Positions 17,957 through 25,694 of a stretch of 64,000 nt of DNA are shown piece after piece. Position numbers and translations under genes: made by a program. The notes beneath the pieces are model-generated. The model saw nothing but the letters and a program-made list of their open reading frames with translations, was not told the DNA's origin and searched no databases. Source of the DNA: Planctomycetales bacterium 71-10 (GTDB lineage Bacteria > Planctomycetota > Planctomycetia > Isosphaerales > Isosphaeraceae); NCBI GenBank assembly GCA_001898385.1, contig MKTT01000113.1, positions 1 to 64,000 on the forward strand, in the 5' to 3' direction. Within the stretch, counting starts at the first letter, position 1, and each line of letters starts with the position of its first letter.

Positions 17957-20083
17957 TCAGCGGCCGTCGGCCCCGGCCGCGACGGGGATCCGGTGCGGCG
18001 TCTTCTCGACGTTCCCCGCCTCGTCCTCGGCGCGGGCCTCGACGCCAGCGACGCCGACCGACGGGACCTCGACCTCCCACTCGGCGAAGTTCGGCCGCAG
18101 CTCGCGGGCCTCGTGGTCGTTGACGACGACGCGACGGACGTCGCCGTCGTCGGCGCACGAGCCGCGGACGACCAGCGGGCCGGAGGGGTCGCGCGCGTCC
18201 TTCGGGCCGACGTATGTCACCACCGTCGAGGGGGGGAAGTCGTCGACGGGGTTCAGGAGGACCATCTCGTCCGGCTTCGCCAGGCCGGGGCGGGGGAAGA
18301 AGATCCCTCGCGAGATGATCTTCTCCATCCTCAGGTCGGCGTACTCGTGGCGGTCCAGGACGCAGCGCCAGACGCCGTACTGGCTGTCGTAGATGTCCAT
18401 GCCGTCGACGCGGACCGAGGGCGAGCCGGCGTGGAACGCCCAGTGCGTATCCCAGGCCCGGAAGCGGCGGATCAGGAACGGGTGCTTCGAATCCGGCCCG
18501 ACCCCCTCCACGTCCTCGACCCGACGACGGCCGCCGTTCTCCTTGTACTCTTCCATCGCCTTCGCGACCGGCGTGGCCTCCGCCTTCTCGCCCGGCTTCG
18601 CGGGGACGCCGCCGTCGTTGAAGCCCCCCAGGTTCAGGCCGAAGAACCGCATGCAATGGGCCTCGTTGTCGTCGAACCGGATGAACGGCAGCGTGCGGAC
18701 GTCCACGGCCTTCCGACGCCCGTCCGGCTGGAGGACCGGCAGCTCCGGCTTGAAGTCGTCGCCGACGAAGACCTCGAAGCGGTAGCCGTCCTGGTCGCAC
18801 TCGGCGGCCGAGTTGTTCGTGAACGAGTTCAGGCTGTTGGACCACCAGAAGCCCGAGCCCAGGTTCTTGTCGAAGGGGAGCACCTGCGCCGGCAGCGGCT
18901 TGCCGCGCAGGGCCATCACCGCCAGGTTGCCGTCCAGGATGTTCCGGGTCTCGGTCCCGTCCTCCAGGAAGAACCCGTGCCCGACCGACTTGTAGCCGAC
19001 GCAGTCCCGGATGACGAGGTAGCTCGCCCCGTGGAGCGTGATCCAGCGGTTCTTGCTGTCCCAGATCGACGCCCCGACGACCGAGGTCCCGCGCATCGTC
19101 TCGCCGATCTGGTGGAAGTGCAGCGCGTACTTGCCGAGCACCCCTTCCTTGCCCAGGTGGCGGAACTCGGCGTAGGAGATCGACCCCGAGGAATTCCGGT
19201 GGTACATCGTATGGCCGCGGACGCCGTCCGGGTCGGCCGACTCGATCACCACGTTGCGGCTGAGGTTGGCGACCTCGGCCCGATAGTCCGCCTCGGCGCG
19301 GTGGTCGCCCTCCAGGGGCGCGTCGAGGAAGAGGCGCGTCATCCGCTCGTCCAGCTCGCGATAGGGCGAGATCTTGACGACCCGCCGGGTCTCGGTCGCG
19401 GGACGCTCGGCGACGCTGTGGGTGCGGGAGTTCTTGTAGCCGACCTGGCGGGTCGTCCCGGCCACGAGGACCTGGTCGCCCGGCTTCCAGCCGACGGCGT
19501 CGGCCTGCGGGACCACGACGACCGCCTCGCCGCGGCCGGCCTCGCGGGCCAGCCGCGTCCAGGTCTTCGGCATGGGCGCGCCGTGGAACTCCATCCGGCC
19601 GCCGCAGTCGATGATCGACGGGCAGGTCTCCTTGTCCATCCCCTCGACGTAGGCCAGGCGGATCGTCGCGGTCTTCCCCGCGGGGATCGGCTCGTCGGCC
19701 GTGCCGACCGTCAGCGTCGGCCGGGGGGCGCCGGGCTCGACGGCCGCGGGGGCGTGGAACTCGCAGTCGAAGCCGTTCTCCGAGGCGTCGTCCCCCGCCT
19801 GGATCTTGATGAGCCCGACGACCAGCCGGGTGTCGCGGTCGCGGGCGAAGTCCAGCGTCCCGGCGACGTGGATCGATCGGATCACCCCATCGTCGGCCAG
19901 GTCGTAGACGACCTTGTGCCCCTCGCGGACCTGGACGCGGGCCCCCGCGCCGGGGACCGCGCCCCCCTCCCACGTCTTCGGGTCGGACCACGTCCCGCTC
20001 GCGGCCGAGCGGATCAGCGGCGGGGCCTGGGCGTCGGGTGCGGAGAAGGCCAGGGCCAGCAGGCAGGCTGTCGTCGCGATCAT
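17957..20083 (-). CDS. Secreted G8-domain / CEMIP-like beta-helix protein
   Basis: The 708-residue protein has a signal peptide (about 1-19). A G8 domain begins GTWSDPKTWEGGAVPGAGA and continues VREGHKVVYD. A long right-handed beta-helix region follows, with YALHFHQIGETMRG, WITLHGASYLVIRDCVGYKS and VGHGFFLEDGTETRN. These are the segments shared with animal CEMIP/TMEM2 hyaluronidases and fibrocystin. An Ig-like domain ends the protein (about 610-708). In animals the G8 plus beta-helix proteins bind or cut hyaluronan; the bacterial substrate is unknown. It follows the lipoprotein gene by 22 bp and probably belongs to the operon behind the Fur-like operator. Confidence 0.85.
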   Translation of the reverse strand: MIATTACLLALAFSAPDAQAPPLIRSAASGTWSDPKTWEGGAVPGAGARVQVREGHKVVYDLADDGVIRSIHVAGTLDFARDRDTRLVVGLIKIQAGDDASENGFDCEFHAPAAVEPGAPRPTLTVGTADEPIPAGKTATIRLAYVEGMDKETCPSIIDCGGRMEFHGAPMPKTWTRLAREAGRGEAVVVVPQADAVGWKPGDQVLVAGTTRQVGYKNSRTHSVAERPATETRRVVKISPYRELDERMTRLFLDAPLEGDHRAEADYRAEVANLSRNVVIESADPDGVRGHTMYHRNSSGSISYAEFRHLGKEGVLGKYALHFHQIGETMRGTSVVGASIWDSKNRWITLHGASYLVIRDCVGYKSVGHGFFLEDGTETRNILDGNLAVMALRGKPLPAQVLPFDKNLGSGFWWSNSLNSFTNNSAAECDQDGYRFEVFVGDDFKPELPVLQPDGRRKAVDVRTLPFIRFDDNEAHCMRFFGLNLGGFNDGGVPAKPGEKAEATPVAKAMEEYKENGGRRRVEDVEGVGPDSKHPFLIRRFRAWDTHWAFHAGSPSVRVDGMDIYDSQYGVWRCVLDRHEYADLRMEKIISRGIFFPRPGLAKPDEMVLLNPVDDFPPSTVVTYVGPKDARDPSGPLVVRGSCADDGDVRRVVVNDHEARELRPNFAEWEVEVPSVGVAGVEARAEDEAGNVEKTPHRIPVAAGADGR

Positions 20084-20105
20084 GGGGGCTCCACTCCAGG
20101 CGGGG

Positions 20106-20603
20106 TCATTCCAGGCCGTCGGGGTCGTCCGGTCGGCCCTTGCGGGCGGCCGACTTCTTCTTGGGTCGAGGGGCGGCCTTCGTCGCCTCGAACGTCGGGA
20201 TGACGTTGTCGCCCTCGGCGATCGTCGCCTCCAGGGGCGTGCTGCGGCCCTGGGCGTAGGCCCCGCCGAGCAGGTCTTCCGCGAGCGAAGGCCCGGGCGG
20301 GCGGTCGGGCCAGAACAGCGTGACCTTGTAGCGGCCGGTCGGCGCGCCGTCGCCCGCCTCGTAGGTCCCCAGGGTGTAGCCGCCGTCCTCGCCCGTCTTG
20401 CCGAACGGGACGAGGGCGTCGAGGGCGTCGGGGTCGGCGGCCGGCCGCAGGCGCACCAGCACGCCCGCCGTCGGCTGGCCGTCCACGATCACCTTGCCCG
20501 ACGCCGGGTGGAGGGCCACCTTCGGCGGGCCGGGCTCGCCGCAACCCGCGGAGGCCAGGGCGGCGGCGACCAGGCCCGCTCGGATCCCGTACCGGCTCAC
20601 CAT
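20106..20603 (-). CDS. Lipoprotein with carboxypeptidase-regulatory-like domain
   Basis: The 165-residue protein has a signal peptide with lipobox [27 protein letters not shown] and [20 protein letters not shown] are typical of the transthyretin-like beta-sandwich of planctomycete lipoproteins. A Lys/Arg-rich tail follows ([12 protein letters not shown]). The ATG at 20603 overlaps the DUF1559 stop in ATGGTGA, so translation is probably coupled. The role is unknown; the pairing with a DUF1559 protein recurs at 14.4-16 kb. Confidence 0.85.
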   Translation of the reverse strand: MVSRYGIRAGLVAAALASAGCGEPGPPKVALHPASGKVIVDGQPTAGVLVRLRPAADPDALDALVPFGKTGEDGGYTLGTYEAGDGAPTGRYKVTLFWPDRPPGPSLAEDLLGGAYAQGRSTPLEATIAEGDNVIPTFEATKAAPRPKKKSAARKGRPDDPDGLE

Positions 20604-21565
20604 TGCGAGGCGTCCATGATCTCGCCGCCGGCCCGGCTGACGTAAGACCGGATGACCGACTTGGCCGTCGACTCCTTCAGGAACCGCACCGAGCCGTCGC
20701 ACGACAGCACGTCGATCCCGCCCGGGTGGAACGAGTACGCGCCGTTCCAGCCGTTGTGGCAGTTGATGACGCAGGGGCCGTCGTACTCGTACTGCCCGCC
20801 GGTAGAGCTGGTGATCCGCATGTTCATGTAGCTCGCCCAGGGGCCGTGGAACCACTGGCGGTCGATGACGTTGGGCGAGCTGGGCGTGGGGAAGCCGTGG
20901 ACGAACCGCCGGCGCTCGTAATAGTCGGGCTTGCCGGCGCACTCGTAGGCCAGGAGCGTGTTCGACAGCCCGTCGCTCACCGCCGACAGGGGCGTGAACG
21001 TCGTCTGGTCCAGGACCCCGATGTGCTCGACCTGCTGGTTCGTGGGATACCACGGGTCGACGAACGACCGAGCGGTGAAGTAGTCGCCGGCCGCGGCGTA
21101 GATCGTCGGGTCGGGGGTCGCGGCCGTGCCGCTGTACCGCGGGACGTAGTTGATCGGGTTCATCGACCGCGGGCTGGAGGGGCAGATGTAGGTCGGGACG
21201 ACCGTGCGGACGGCCGTCTGGTTCGCGAGGACGTACCACCCCACGTTGAAATTGTAGGCCCCGGAGACGGCCGGCTGCTCGATGAAGGGGAGGATCTGCA
21301 CGCACCAGCCCCCCTGCATCTGCGTGTTTGGCGAGGCCGCGTTCCGGGCCAGGGTGACGGCCGTCGCGGGGAAGCCGTTGTGGACGTCCAGGTAGTTGTG
21401 GAACGCGATCCCGATCTGCTTCAGGTTGTTCGAACACTGCGCCCGGCGGGCGGCCTCGCGGGCCGATTGCACGGCCGGCAGCAGCAGGGCGATGAGGACG
21501 GCGATGATCGCGATCACCACCAGCAATTCGATCAGCGTGAAGCCTCGACGGCTCGGCCGCGGCAT
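20597..21565 (-). CDS. DUF1559 protein with type IV pilin-like N-terminus
   Basis: The product has 322 residues. A very short leader (MPRPSRRG) precedes [20 protein letters not shown] and [20 protein letters not shown]; the domain ends [10 protein letters not shown] and [13 protein letters not shown]. The ATG at 21565 is preferred to a TTG at 21586 because GGAG precedes it at normal distance. A promoter and a 15-bp palindrome resembling a Fur-family operator lie about 100 bp upstream. This is the only DUF1559 module in the window with such a site. Confidence 0.94.
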   Translation of the reverse strand: MPRPSRRGFTLIELLVVIAIIAVLIALLLPAVQSAREAARRAQCSNNLKQIGIAFHNYLDVHNGFPATAVTLARNAASPNTQMQGGWCVQILPFIEQPAVSGAYNFNVGWYVLANQTAVRTVVPTYICPSSPRSMNPINYVPRYSGTAATPDPTIYAAAGDYFTARSFVDPWYPTNQQVEHIGVLDQTTFTPLSAVSDGLSNTLLAYECAGKPDYYERRRFVHGFPTPSSPNVIDRQWFHGPWASYMNMRITSSTGGQYEYDGPCVINCHNGWNGAYSFHPGGIDVLSCDGSVRFLKESTAKSVIRSYVSRAGGEIMDASQW

Positions 21566-21661
21566 GGGCGACGACTCCAGGGGCAAGGAGTAGGGGCGAT
21601 GTCGAGCCGGTCTCGCCGGGACCTTCGCAAGCGTCGACGACGACCATCGCGGGCGGGAACT

Positions 21662-21676
21662 TGAGATTCAATCTCA
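21662..21676 (-). promoter_or_regulatory. Fur-like 7-1-7 palindromic operator, site A
   Basis: On the minus strand TGAGATTGAATCTCA, a perfect 7-1-7 palindrome, lies 10 nt past the predicted -10 box, over the expected transcription start. A site differing at one base, in the same orientation to its promoter, is at 56468-56482. The geometry matches Fur-family boxes; the actual regulator is inference. Confidence 0.55.
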
Positions 21677-21686
21677 GCAGGCCCCC

Positions 21687-21716
21687 ATCGTAGAGGGGCC
21701 GCCCGCAAGGCGTCAA
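21687..21716 (-). promoter_or_regulatory. Putative promoter of DUF1559-lipoprotein-G8 operon
   Basis: On the minus strand TTGACG (21716-21711), 18 nt, TACGAT (21692-21687). The palindromic operator at 21662-21676 begins 10 nt downstream. Confidence 0.55.
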
Positions 21717-21751
21717 CAGATGTTCGTGGTTCGAGCCGGCCCACCGGGGGC

Positions 21752-22477
21752 TCAGGCCCCCAGGTCGCGGGCGAGGCCCCGGCGGGCCACCTCGACGCAC
21801 TCGGCGATGCGGTCGCGGATCAGGGCCGTGATGGCGCGCGCGTCCAGGCCCTCCAGGTCGGACGGGAGGATGGGGGGGCCGTAGTGGACGCGGATCGGGT
21901 GGGGCCGCGGCAGCAGCCGGCCCCGCGGCCAGGCCGAGAAGGTCCCCGCGACGCCCGCCGGGACCACCGGCACGCCGGCGCGGGAGACCAGCAGCGCGAT
22001 GCCCGGCTTCAGCTCGCCCAGCTCGCCGTCGATGCTGCGCGTCCCCTCGGGGAAGAGGGTGACGACGCCGCCGGAGCGCAGCCGCTTGAGCGTCTCCTTC
22101 ATTCCCGACGCCCCCATCCCCTCGCGCTGGATCGGGAAGCCGCCGACGGATCGGATGAAGGCGCCCAAGACGGGGACGAACAGGGTCGAGCGGGCGACGT
22201 AGTTGAGCGGCCGGCGCACGCCCATGCCCAGGATGAAGACGTCCAGGTAGCTGAGGTGGTTCGAGACGAGGATGACGCCGCCGGCCGCGGGCATGTTCTC
22301 GAAGCCGGAGGTCCGCCAGCCGCCGAACGCGGCGAACGACGTGGTGGCCACGGCCTTCACCAGCTTGTACCAGGCCCGCGCCAGGGGGGATCGGTCGGCC
22401 TCGGGCCGCTCGCGGCGCTCGCGTCGGGGGGTCGGGGTCGTCGGGGTCGGCTGGTCCGCGGGGGCGTCGGCGTTCAT
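21752..22477 (-). CDS. plsC: 1-acyl-sn-glycerol-3-phosphate acyltransferase (PlsC-like)
   Basis: The 241-residue protein has a Pro/Arg-rich cytoplasmic head of about 35 residues. The HX4D catalytic motif is SNHLSYLD, the glycerol-phosphate-binding motif is FPEGTRS, and VPVVPAGVAGT is block IV. It transfers an acyl chain to lysophosphatidic acid in membrane lipid synthesis. Its ATG overlaps the cmk stop (ATGA), indicating translational coupling. A cmk-plsC order is common in bacteria, which supports the assignment. It could also acylate another lysolipid. Confidence 0.92.
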   Translation of the reverse strand: MNADAPADQPTPTTPTPRRERRERPEADRSPLARAWYKLVKAVATTSFAAFGGWRTSGFENMPAAGGVILVSNHLSYLDVFILGMGVRRPLNYVARSTLFVPVLGAFIRSVGGFPIQREGMGASGMKETLKRLRSGGVVTLFPEGTRSIDGELGELKPGIALLVSRAGVPVVPAGVAGTFSAWPRGRLLPRPHPIRVHYGPPILPSDLEGLDARAITALIRDRIAECVEVARRGLARDLGA

Positions 22478-23127
22478 GGGGCGGAGAGGACTTTCCGGAT
22501 GAGGAGGTCGACCACGTCGTCGATCGACAGGCCGGTCGTGTCGACGGTCTCGGCGTCGTCGGCGGCGCGCATGGGGGCGATCGCGCGGGAGGCGTCGCGG
22601 GCGTCGCGGGCCCGCTGGTCGTCCAGCACGGCGTCGAGGGTGACGTCCTGGCCCTTCGCGACCAGTTCCCGATGGCGGCGGCGGGCTCGCTCGACCTCGG
22701 AGGCGGTGACGAAGAACTTGCGGAAGGCGTCCGGGAAGACGATGGTCCCCTGGTCGCGGCCCTCCGTCACCACGTCGTCGGACTCGGCGAACGCCCGCTG
22801 CCAGGCGACGAGCCGGTCCCGCACCGCGGCGCAGTCGGCGATGAACCGCGAGGCCCGCGTGACGGCCACGTCGCGGATCGCGGCCGAGACGTCCTCGCCG
22901 TTCAGGACGGCCAGGCCGGGCGGGAACGAGGCGTCGAGCCCCCCCGCCAGGCGGTCCAGCGCGCCGGCGTCCTCCAGGTCGACCCCGCCCCGCAGCGCGG
23001 CGAGCGTGACGACCCGGTACATGGCCCCGGTGTCCAGGAACCGCCACCCCAGCCGGCCGGCCAGCAGTCGGGCCACGGTGCTCTTGCCCGCGCCGGCCGG
23101 CCCGTCGATCGTCACCACGCGATGCAA
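22474..23127 (-). CDS. cmk: Cytidylate kinase
   Basis: The 217-residue protein begins with P-loop DGPAGAGKST. The CMP-binding stretch FLDTGAMYRVVTLAAL, the catalytic EGRDQGTIVFPDA and the LID-type arginines (ERARRRHREL) follow. It phosphorylates CMP and dCMP to the diphosphates using ATP. Length is normal for the short bacterial form. The gene is translationally coupled to plsC. TTGAAG-N16-GACAAT lies about 50 bp upstream. Confidence 0.96.
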   Translation of the reverse strand: MHRVVTIDGPAGAGKSTVARLLAGRLGWRFLDTGAMYRVVTLAALRGGVDLEDAGALDRLAGGLDASFPPGLAVLNGEDVSAAIRDVAVTRASRFIADCAAVRDRLVAWQRAFAESDDVVTEGRDQGTIVFPDAFRKFFVTASEVERARRRHRELVAKGQDVTLDAVLDDQRARDARDASRAIAPMRAADDAETVDTTGLSIDDVVDLLIRKVLSAP

Positions 23128-23175
23128 GGGATTCGTTCCTGGAGGATGGCGGATCGGTCGGGGGCCCGGGACTCC

Positions 23176-23203
23176 ATTGTCCCGATCCGGCCGGCCGCTT
23201 CAA
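23176..23203 (-). promoter_or_regulatory. Putative promoter of cmk-plsC
   Basis: On the minus strand TTGAAG (23203-23198), 16 nt, GACAAT (23181-23176); predicted leader about 40 nt. Confidence 0.42.
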
Positions 23204-23274
23204 GCGTTCGCCCCGCGAGGCCGGGCCGGCCGCGCGGGGCGATGGGGGTTTCGGGGGTGTCGGGCGGCCTCGCG

Positions 23275-23739
23275 TCAGACGGCGGGGGTCGCACCGGCGT
23301 CGGCCGTGTCGGCGATGCGGCGGCGGCCGGCGAACCCGGCCTCCAGCTCGTGCCAGTGCGCGACGGCCGGCTCGCCGAGCCGCCAGCAGAGGTAGACCTC
23401 GCGGCCGTCCTTCAGGCTGGGGAAGTCGCACAGGCCGTCCATGTTCCGCAGCTCGACGCCCAGGGCCTTCAACTCCTGGTGGAACGTGTCCAGCCGCTCC
23501 TCCTCGGCCTCAAGCTCGCGACGGAACTGGATCATCTCCTCCGAATAGACGTCGTCGGACGAGGCGTTGCGCCGGCGCTCGCGGCCCAGGCGGGCGAGCC
23601 GCTGCTGAAGCTCCTCGACCACGCCGTTCTGCCGGACGATGTCGGAGACGATGGCCCGGACGTAGGGCAACGCCCGGTTGGCGTCCTCGACGGTGTAGTG
23701 TCGCATGCGTGAATCCCGTGCGGGTTTCGTCGCGGCCAT
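23275..23739 (-). CDS. DUF2203 family protein
   Basis: The 154-residue soluble protein has a family-typical opening YTVEDANRALPYVRAIVSDI. A charged helical hairpin follows (about 45-95) and then the core GLCDFPSLKDGREVYLCWRLG with GEPAVAHWHELEAGFAGR. DUF2203 has no known function; the conserved Cys, Trp and His near the C-terminus could bind a ligand or metal. The ATG at 23739 has GAGG upstream, and an internal ATG at 23706 is the alternative. It has its own predicted promoter with a 130-nt leader. Confidence 0.88.
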   Translation of the reverse strand: MAATKPARDSRMRHYTVEDANRALPYVRAIVSDIVRQNGVVEELQQRLARLGRERRRNASSDDVYSEEMIQFRRELEAEEERLDTFHQELKALGVELRNMDGLCDFPSLKDGREVYLCWRLGEPAVAHWHELEAGFAGRRRIADTADAGATPAV

Positions 23740-23875
23740 GGGATCGTCCTCGCTGCCTTATGGATGATGGCGGTATGGGACCGCGGCCTCTCGGCCGGCG
23801 CATCCATGCGGGGGGAGCGAATCGGGCGCCGGGACGCCGCCCGCTGCGGCCGGGCCCCGACGATCCGCCGTCCCA

Positions 23876-23903
23876 ATTATAGATCGACCCCGAATCCCAG
23901 CAA
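23876..23903 (-). promoter_or_regulatory. Putative promoter of the DUF2203 gene
   Basis: On the minus strand TTGCTG (23903-23898), 16 nt, a perfect TATAAT (23881-23876). It lies between polX and the DUF2203 gene. Confidence 0.55.
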
Positions 23904-23926
23904 GGGCGGGCGACGGCCCGTCGGGC

Positions 23927-25681
23927 TCATCGACCCCGCCCGCGCAGGGCCTCCAGGCGCTTCGCCACCTGGGCGACGGGGGCCGTGTTGAAGACGTCCC
24001 CCCTCGTCAGCCAGGCCCGCCGGGCCACGCCCACGCCGTACGACAGGTCCCCCAGGCCGGCGACCGAGTGGGCGTCCGGGTTGATGACGATCGTCACGCC
24101 CTTCTTCCGGGCCCGTCGGCAGTGGACGGCGTCCATGTCCAGCCGGTACGGGCTGGCGTTGATCTCGATCATCGTCCCGTGCTCGGCCGCGGCCTCGATC
24201 ACGGCGTCCAGGTCCACTTCATACGGGGCGCGGGAGAGGAGGAGCCGGCCCGTCGCGTGGCCGAGCATGGTGACGTACGGGTGCGAGATCGCCCGGACGA
24301 TCCGGTCGGTCATCTCGGCCTTCGACATCTTGAAGCGGGAATGCACGCTGGCGACGACGTAGTCGAACCCGGCCAGGACATCGTCGGGGAAGTCGAGCGA
24401 TCCATCGCCGAGGATGTCGCACTCGGTCCCCTTGAAGACGCGGAACTCGCCGGCGTACTTCGCGTTCAGGGCGTCGATCGCCCGCCACTGGTCGCGGACC
24501 CGGTCGACCGTCAGGCCGCGCGCCATGGCCAGGGATTTCGAGTGGTCGCCGATGCCGAGGTACTGCATGCCCAGCGAGCGGGCGCCCTCCGCCATCTCTT
24601 CGAGCGTCGCGTCGCCGTCGCTCCAGTCGGTGTGGCAGTGGAAGGTGCCGGTCAGGTCGCCGGGCTCGATCAGCTTCGGCAGCGTGCCGGTTTCGGCGGC
24701 TTCGAACTCGCCCGCATCCTCGCGCAGCTCCGGGGGGATGAATTCCAGCCCCAGGGCCTTGAACAGGGCGGCCTCGTCGCGGCAGGGGACCTCCTTCGAC
24801 TCGTCCTTGACGCCGGAGAGGGCGTACTCGTTGAGCGACAGCTCGCGCGCCAGGGCGCGCTTGCGCATGGCGATGTTGTGGGCTTTGGAGCCGGTGAAGT
24901 AGTGGAGGGCGAAGGCGAACTGGTCGTCGGCCACGCCGCGGAGGTCGCACTGGACGAACTGGTCGGCCTTGAAGCCCGGGAGCAGGACGCTGGCCTTGGT
25001 CCCGCCGTGGCCGAGGACCTTGGCGACCTGCGGAAGCTTCACGAAATCGTCCAGGACCGCGGCCGGGGCCTTCGAGCTGAACAGGACGTCGAGGTCGCCG
25101 ATGGTCTCGGCGCGGCGACGCAGGCTGCCGCAGGGCTCGGCCCGGATGACGCCGGCGTGGCCGCGGACGAACTCCAGGATCGGCGCGACGAGCGCCAGGG
25201 CCTCGTTCTGGAGGATCCGGCCGCCGGTCGTCTCCAGGAAGCCGATCCCCTCCAGGATGTTGGCCTCGGTCTTGGCACCGAACCCCTTCACCTTGGCGAT
25301 CCGGCCCGACTCGGCCGCGGCGCGGAGGTCGGCGAGGCTCCGGATGTCGAGCGCCTCGTGCAGCGCCTTGATCTTCTTCGGCCCGACGCCCGGCACGCGC
25401 AGCAGCGCCAGCAGCCCGGGCGGGGTCTGGGCGCGGAGCTTCTCGTAGGCCGGCAGCCGGCCGGTGGTGGCGAGCTGGACGATCTTGGAGTAGAGCGTCT
25501 CGCCGATCCCGGGGACCTCGGCGAGGCTGCCGTCGGCGATCATCTCGGTCAGGTCGCCGGGGAGCCCGTGCAGCGCCTGCGCCGCGTTGTGGTACGCGCG
25601 GCAGCGGAACGGGTTCTCCCCCTGCACCTCCAGGATGGTCCCCATGTCGTCCAGGATCTGCGCGATCCGCGCGGTGTCCAT
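23927..25681 (-). CDS. polX: DNA polymerase X with PHP domain
   Basis: The 584-residue protein has helix-hairpin-helix segments (about 50-145: AEVPGIGETLYSKI, RVPGVGPKKIKALHEA). The polymerase palm carries Asp196 and Asp198 (GDLDVLF) and Asp246 (QCDLRG), the three catalytic aspartates. A C-terminal PHP phosphoesterase domain starts near residue 340 (TFHCHTDWSDGDATLEEM, IGDHSKS, EINASPYRLD). Bacterial PolX fills short gaps in base-excision repair, and its PHP domain supplies 3'-5' exonuclease and AP-endonuclease activity. The length is standard and every motif is intact. It starts 13 bp after the membrane patatin gene and is probably cotranscribed. Confidence 0.96.
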   Translation of the reverse strand: MDTARIAQILDDMGTILEVQGENPFRCRAYHNAAQALHGLPGDLTEMIADGSLAEVPGIGETLYSKIVQLATTGRLPAYEKLRAQTPPGLLALLRVPGVGPKKIKALHEALDIRSLADLRAAAESGRIAKVKGFGAKTEANILEGIGFLETTGGRILQNEALALVAPILEFVRGHAGVIRAEPCGSLRRRAETIGDLDVLFSSKAPAAVLDDFVKLPQVAKVLGHGGTKASVLLPGFKADQFVQCDLRGVADDQFAFALHYFTGSKAHNIAMRKRALARELSLNEYALSGVKDESKEVPCRDEAALFKALGLEFIPPELREDAGEFEAAETGTLPKLIEPGDLTGTFHCHTDWSDGDATLEEMAEGARSLGMQYLGIGDHSKSLAMARGLTVDRVRDQWRAIDALNAKYAGEFRVFKGTECDILGDGSLDFPDDVLAGFDYVVASVHSRFKMSKAEMTDRIVRAISHPYVTMLGHATGRLLLSRAPYEVDLDAVIEAAAEHGTMIEINASPYRLDMDAVHCRRARKKGVTIVINPDAHSVAGLGDLSYGVGVARRAWLTRGDVFNTAPVAQVAKRLEALRGRGR

Positions 25682-25694
25682 CGCGATGCCCCCC

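Noticed and set aside
16517-20203. A 1228-codon plus-strand open frame across the isomerase and G8 genes
   Set aside because: It spans two well-supported opposite-strand genes and shows only shadow composition.
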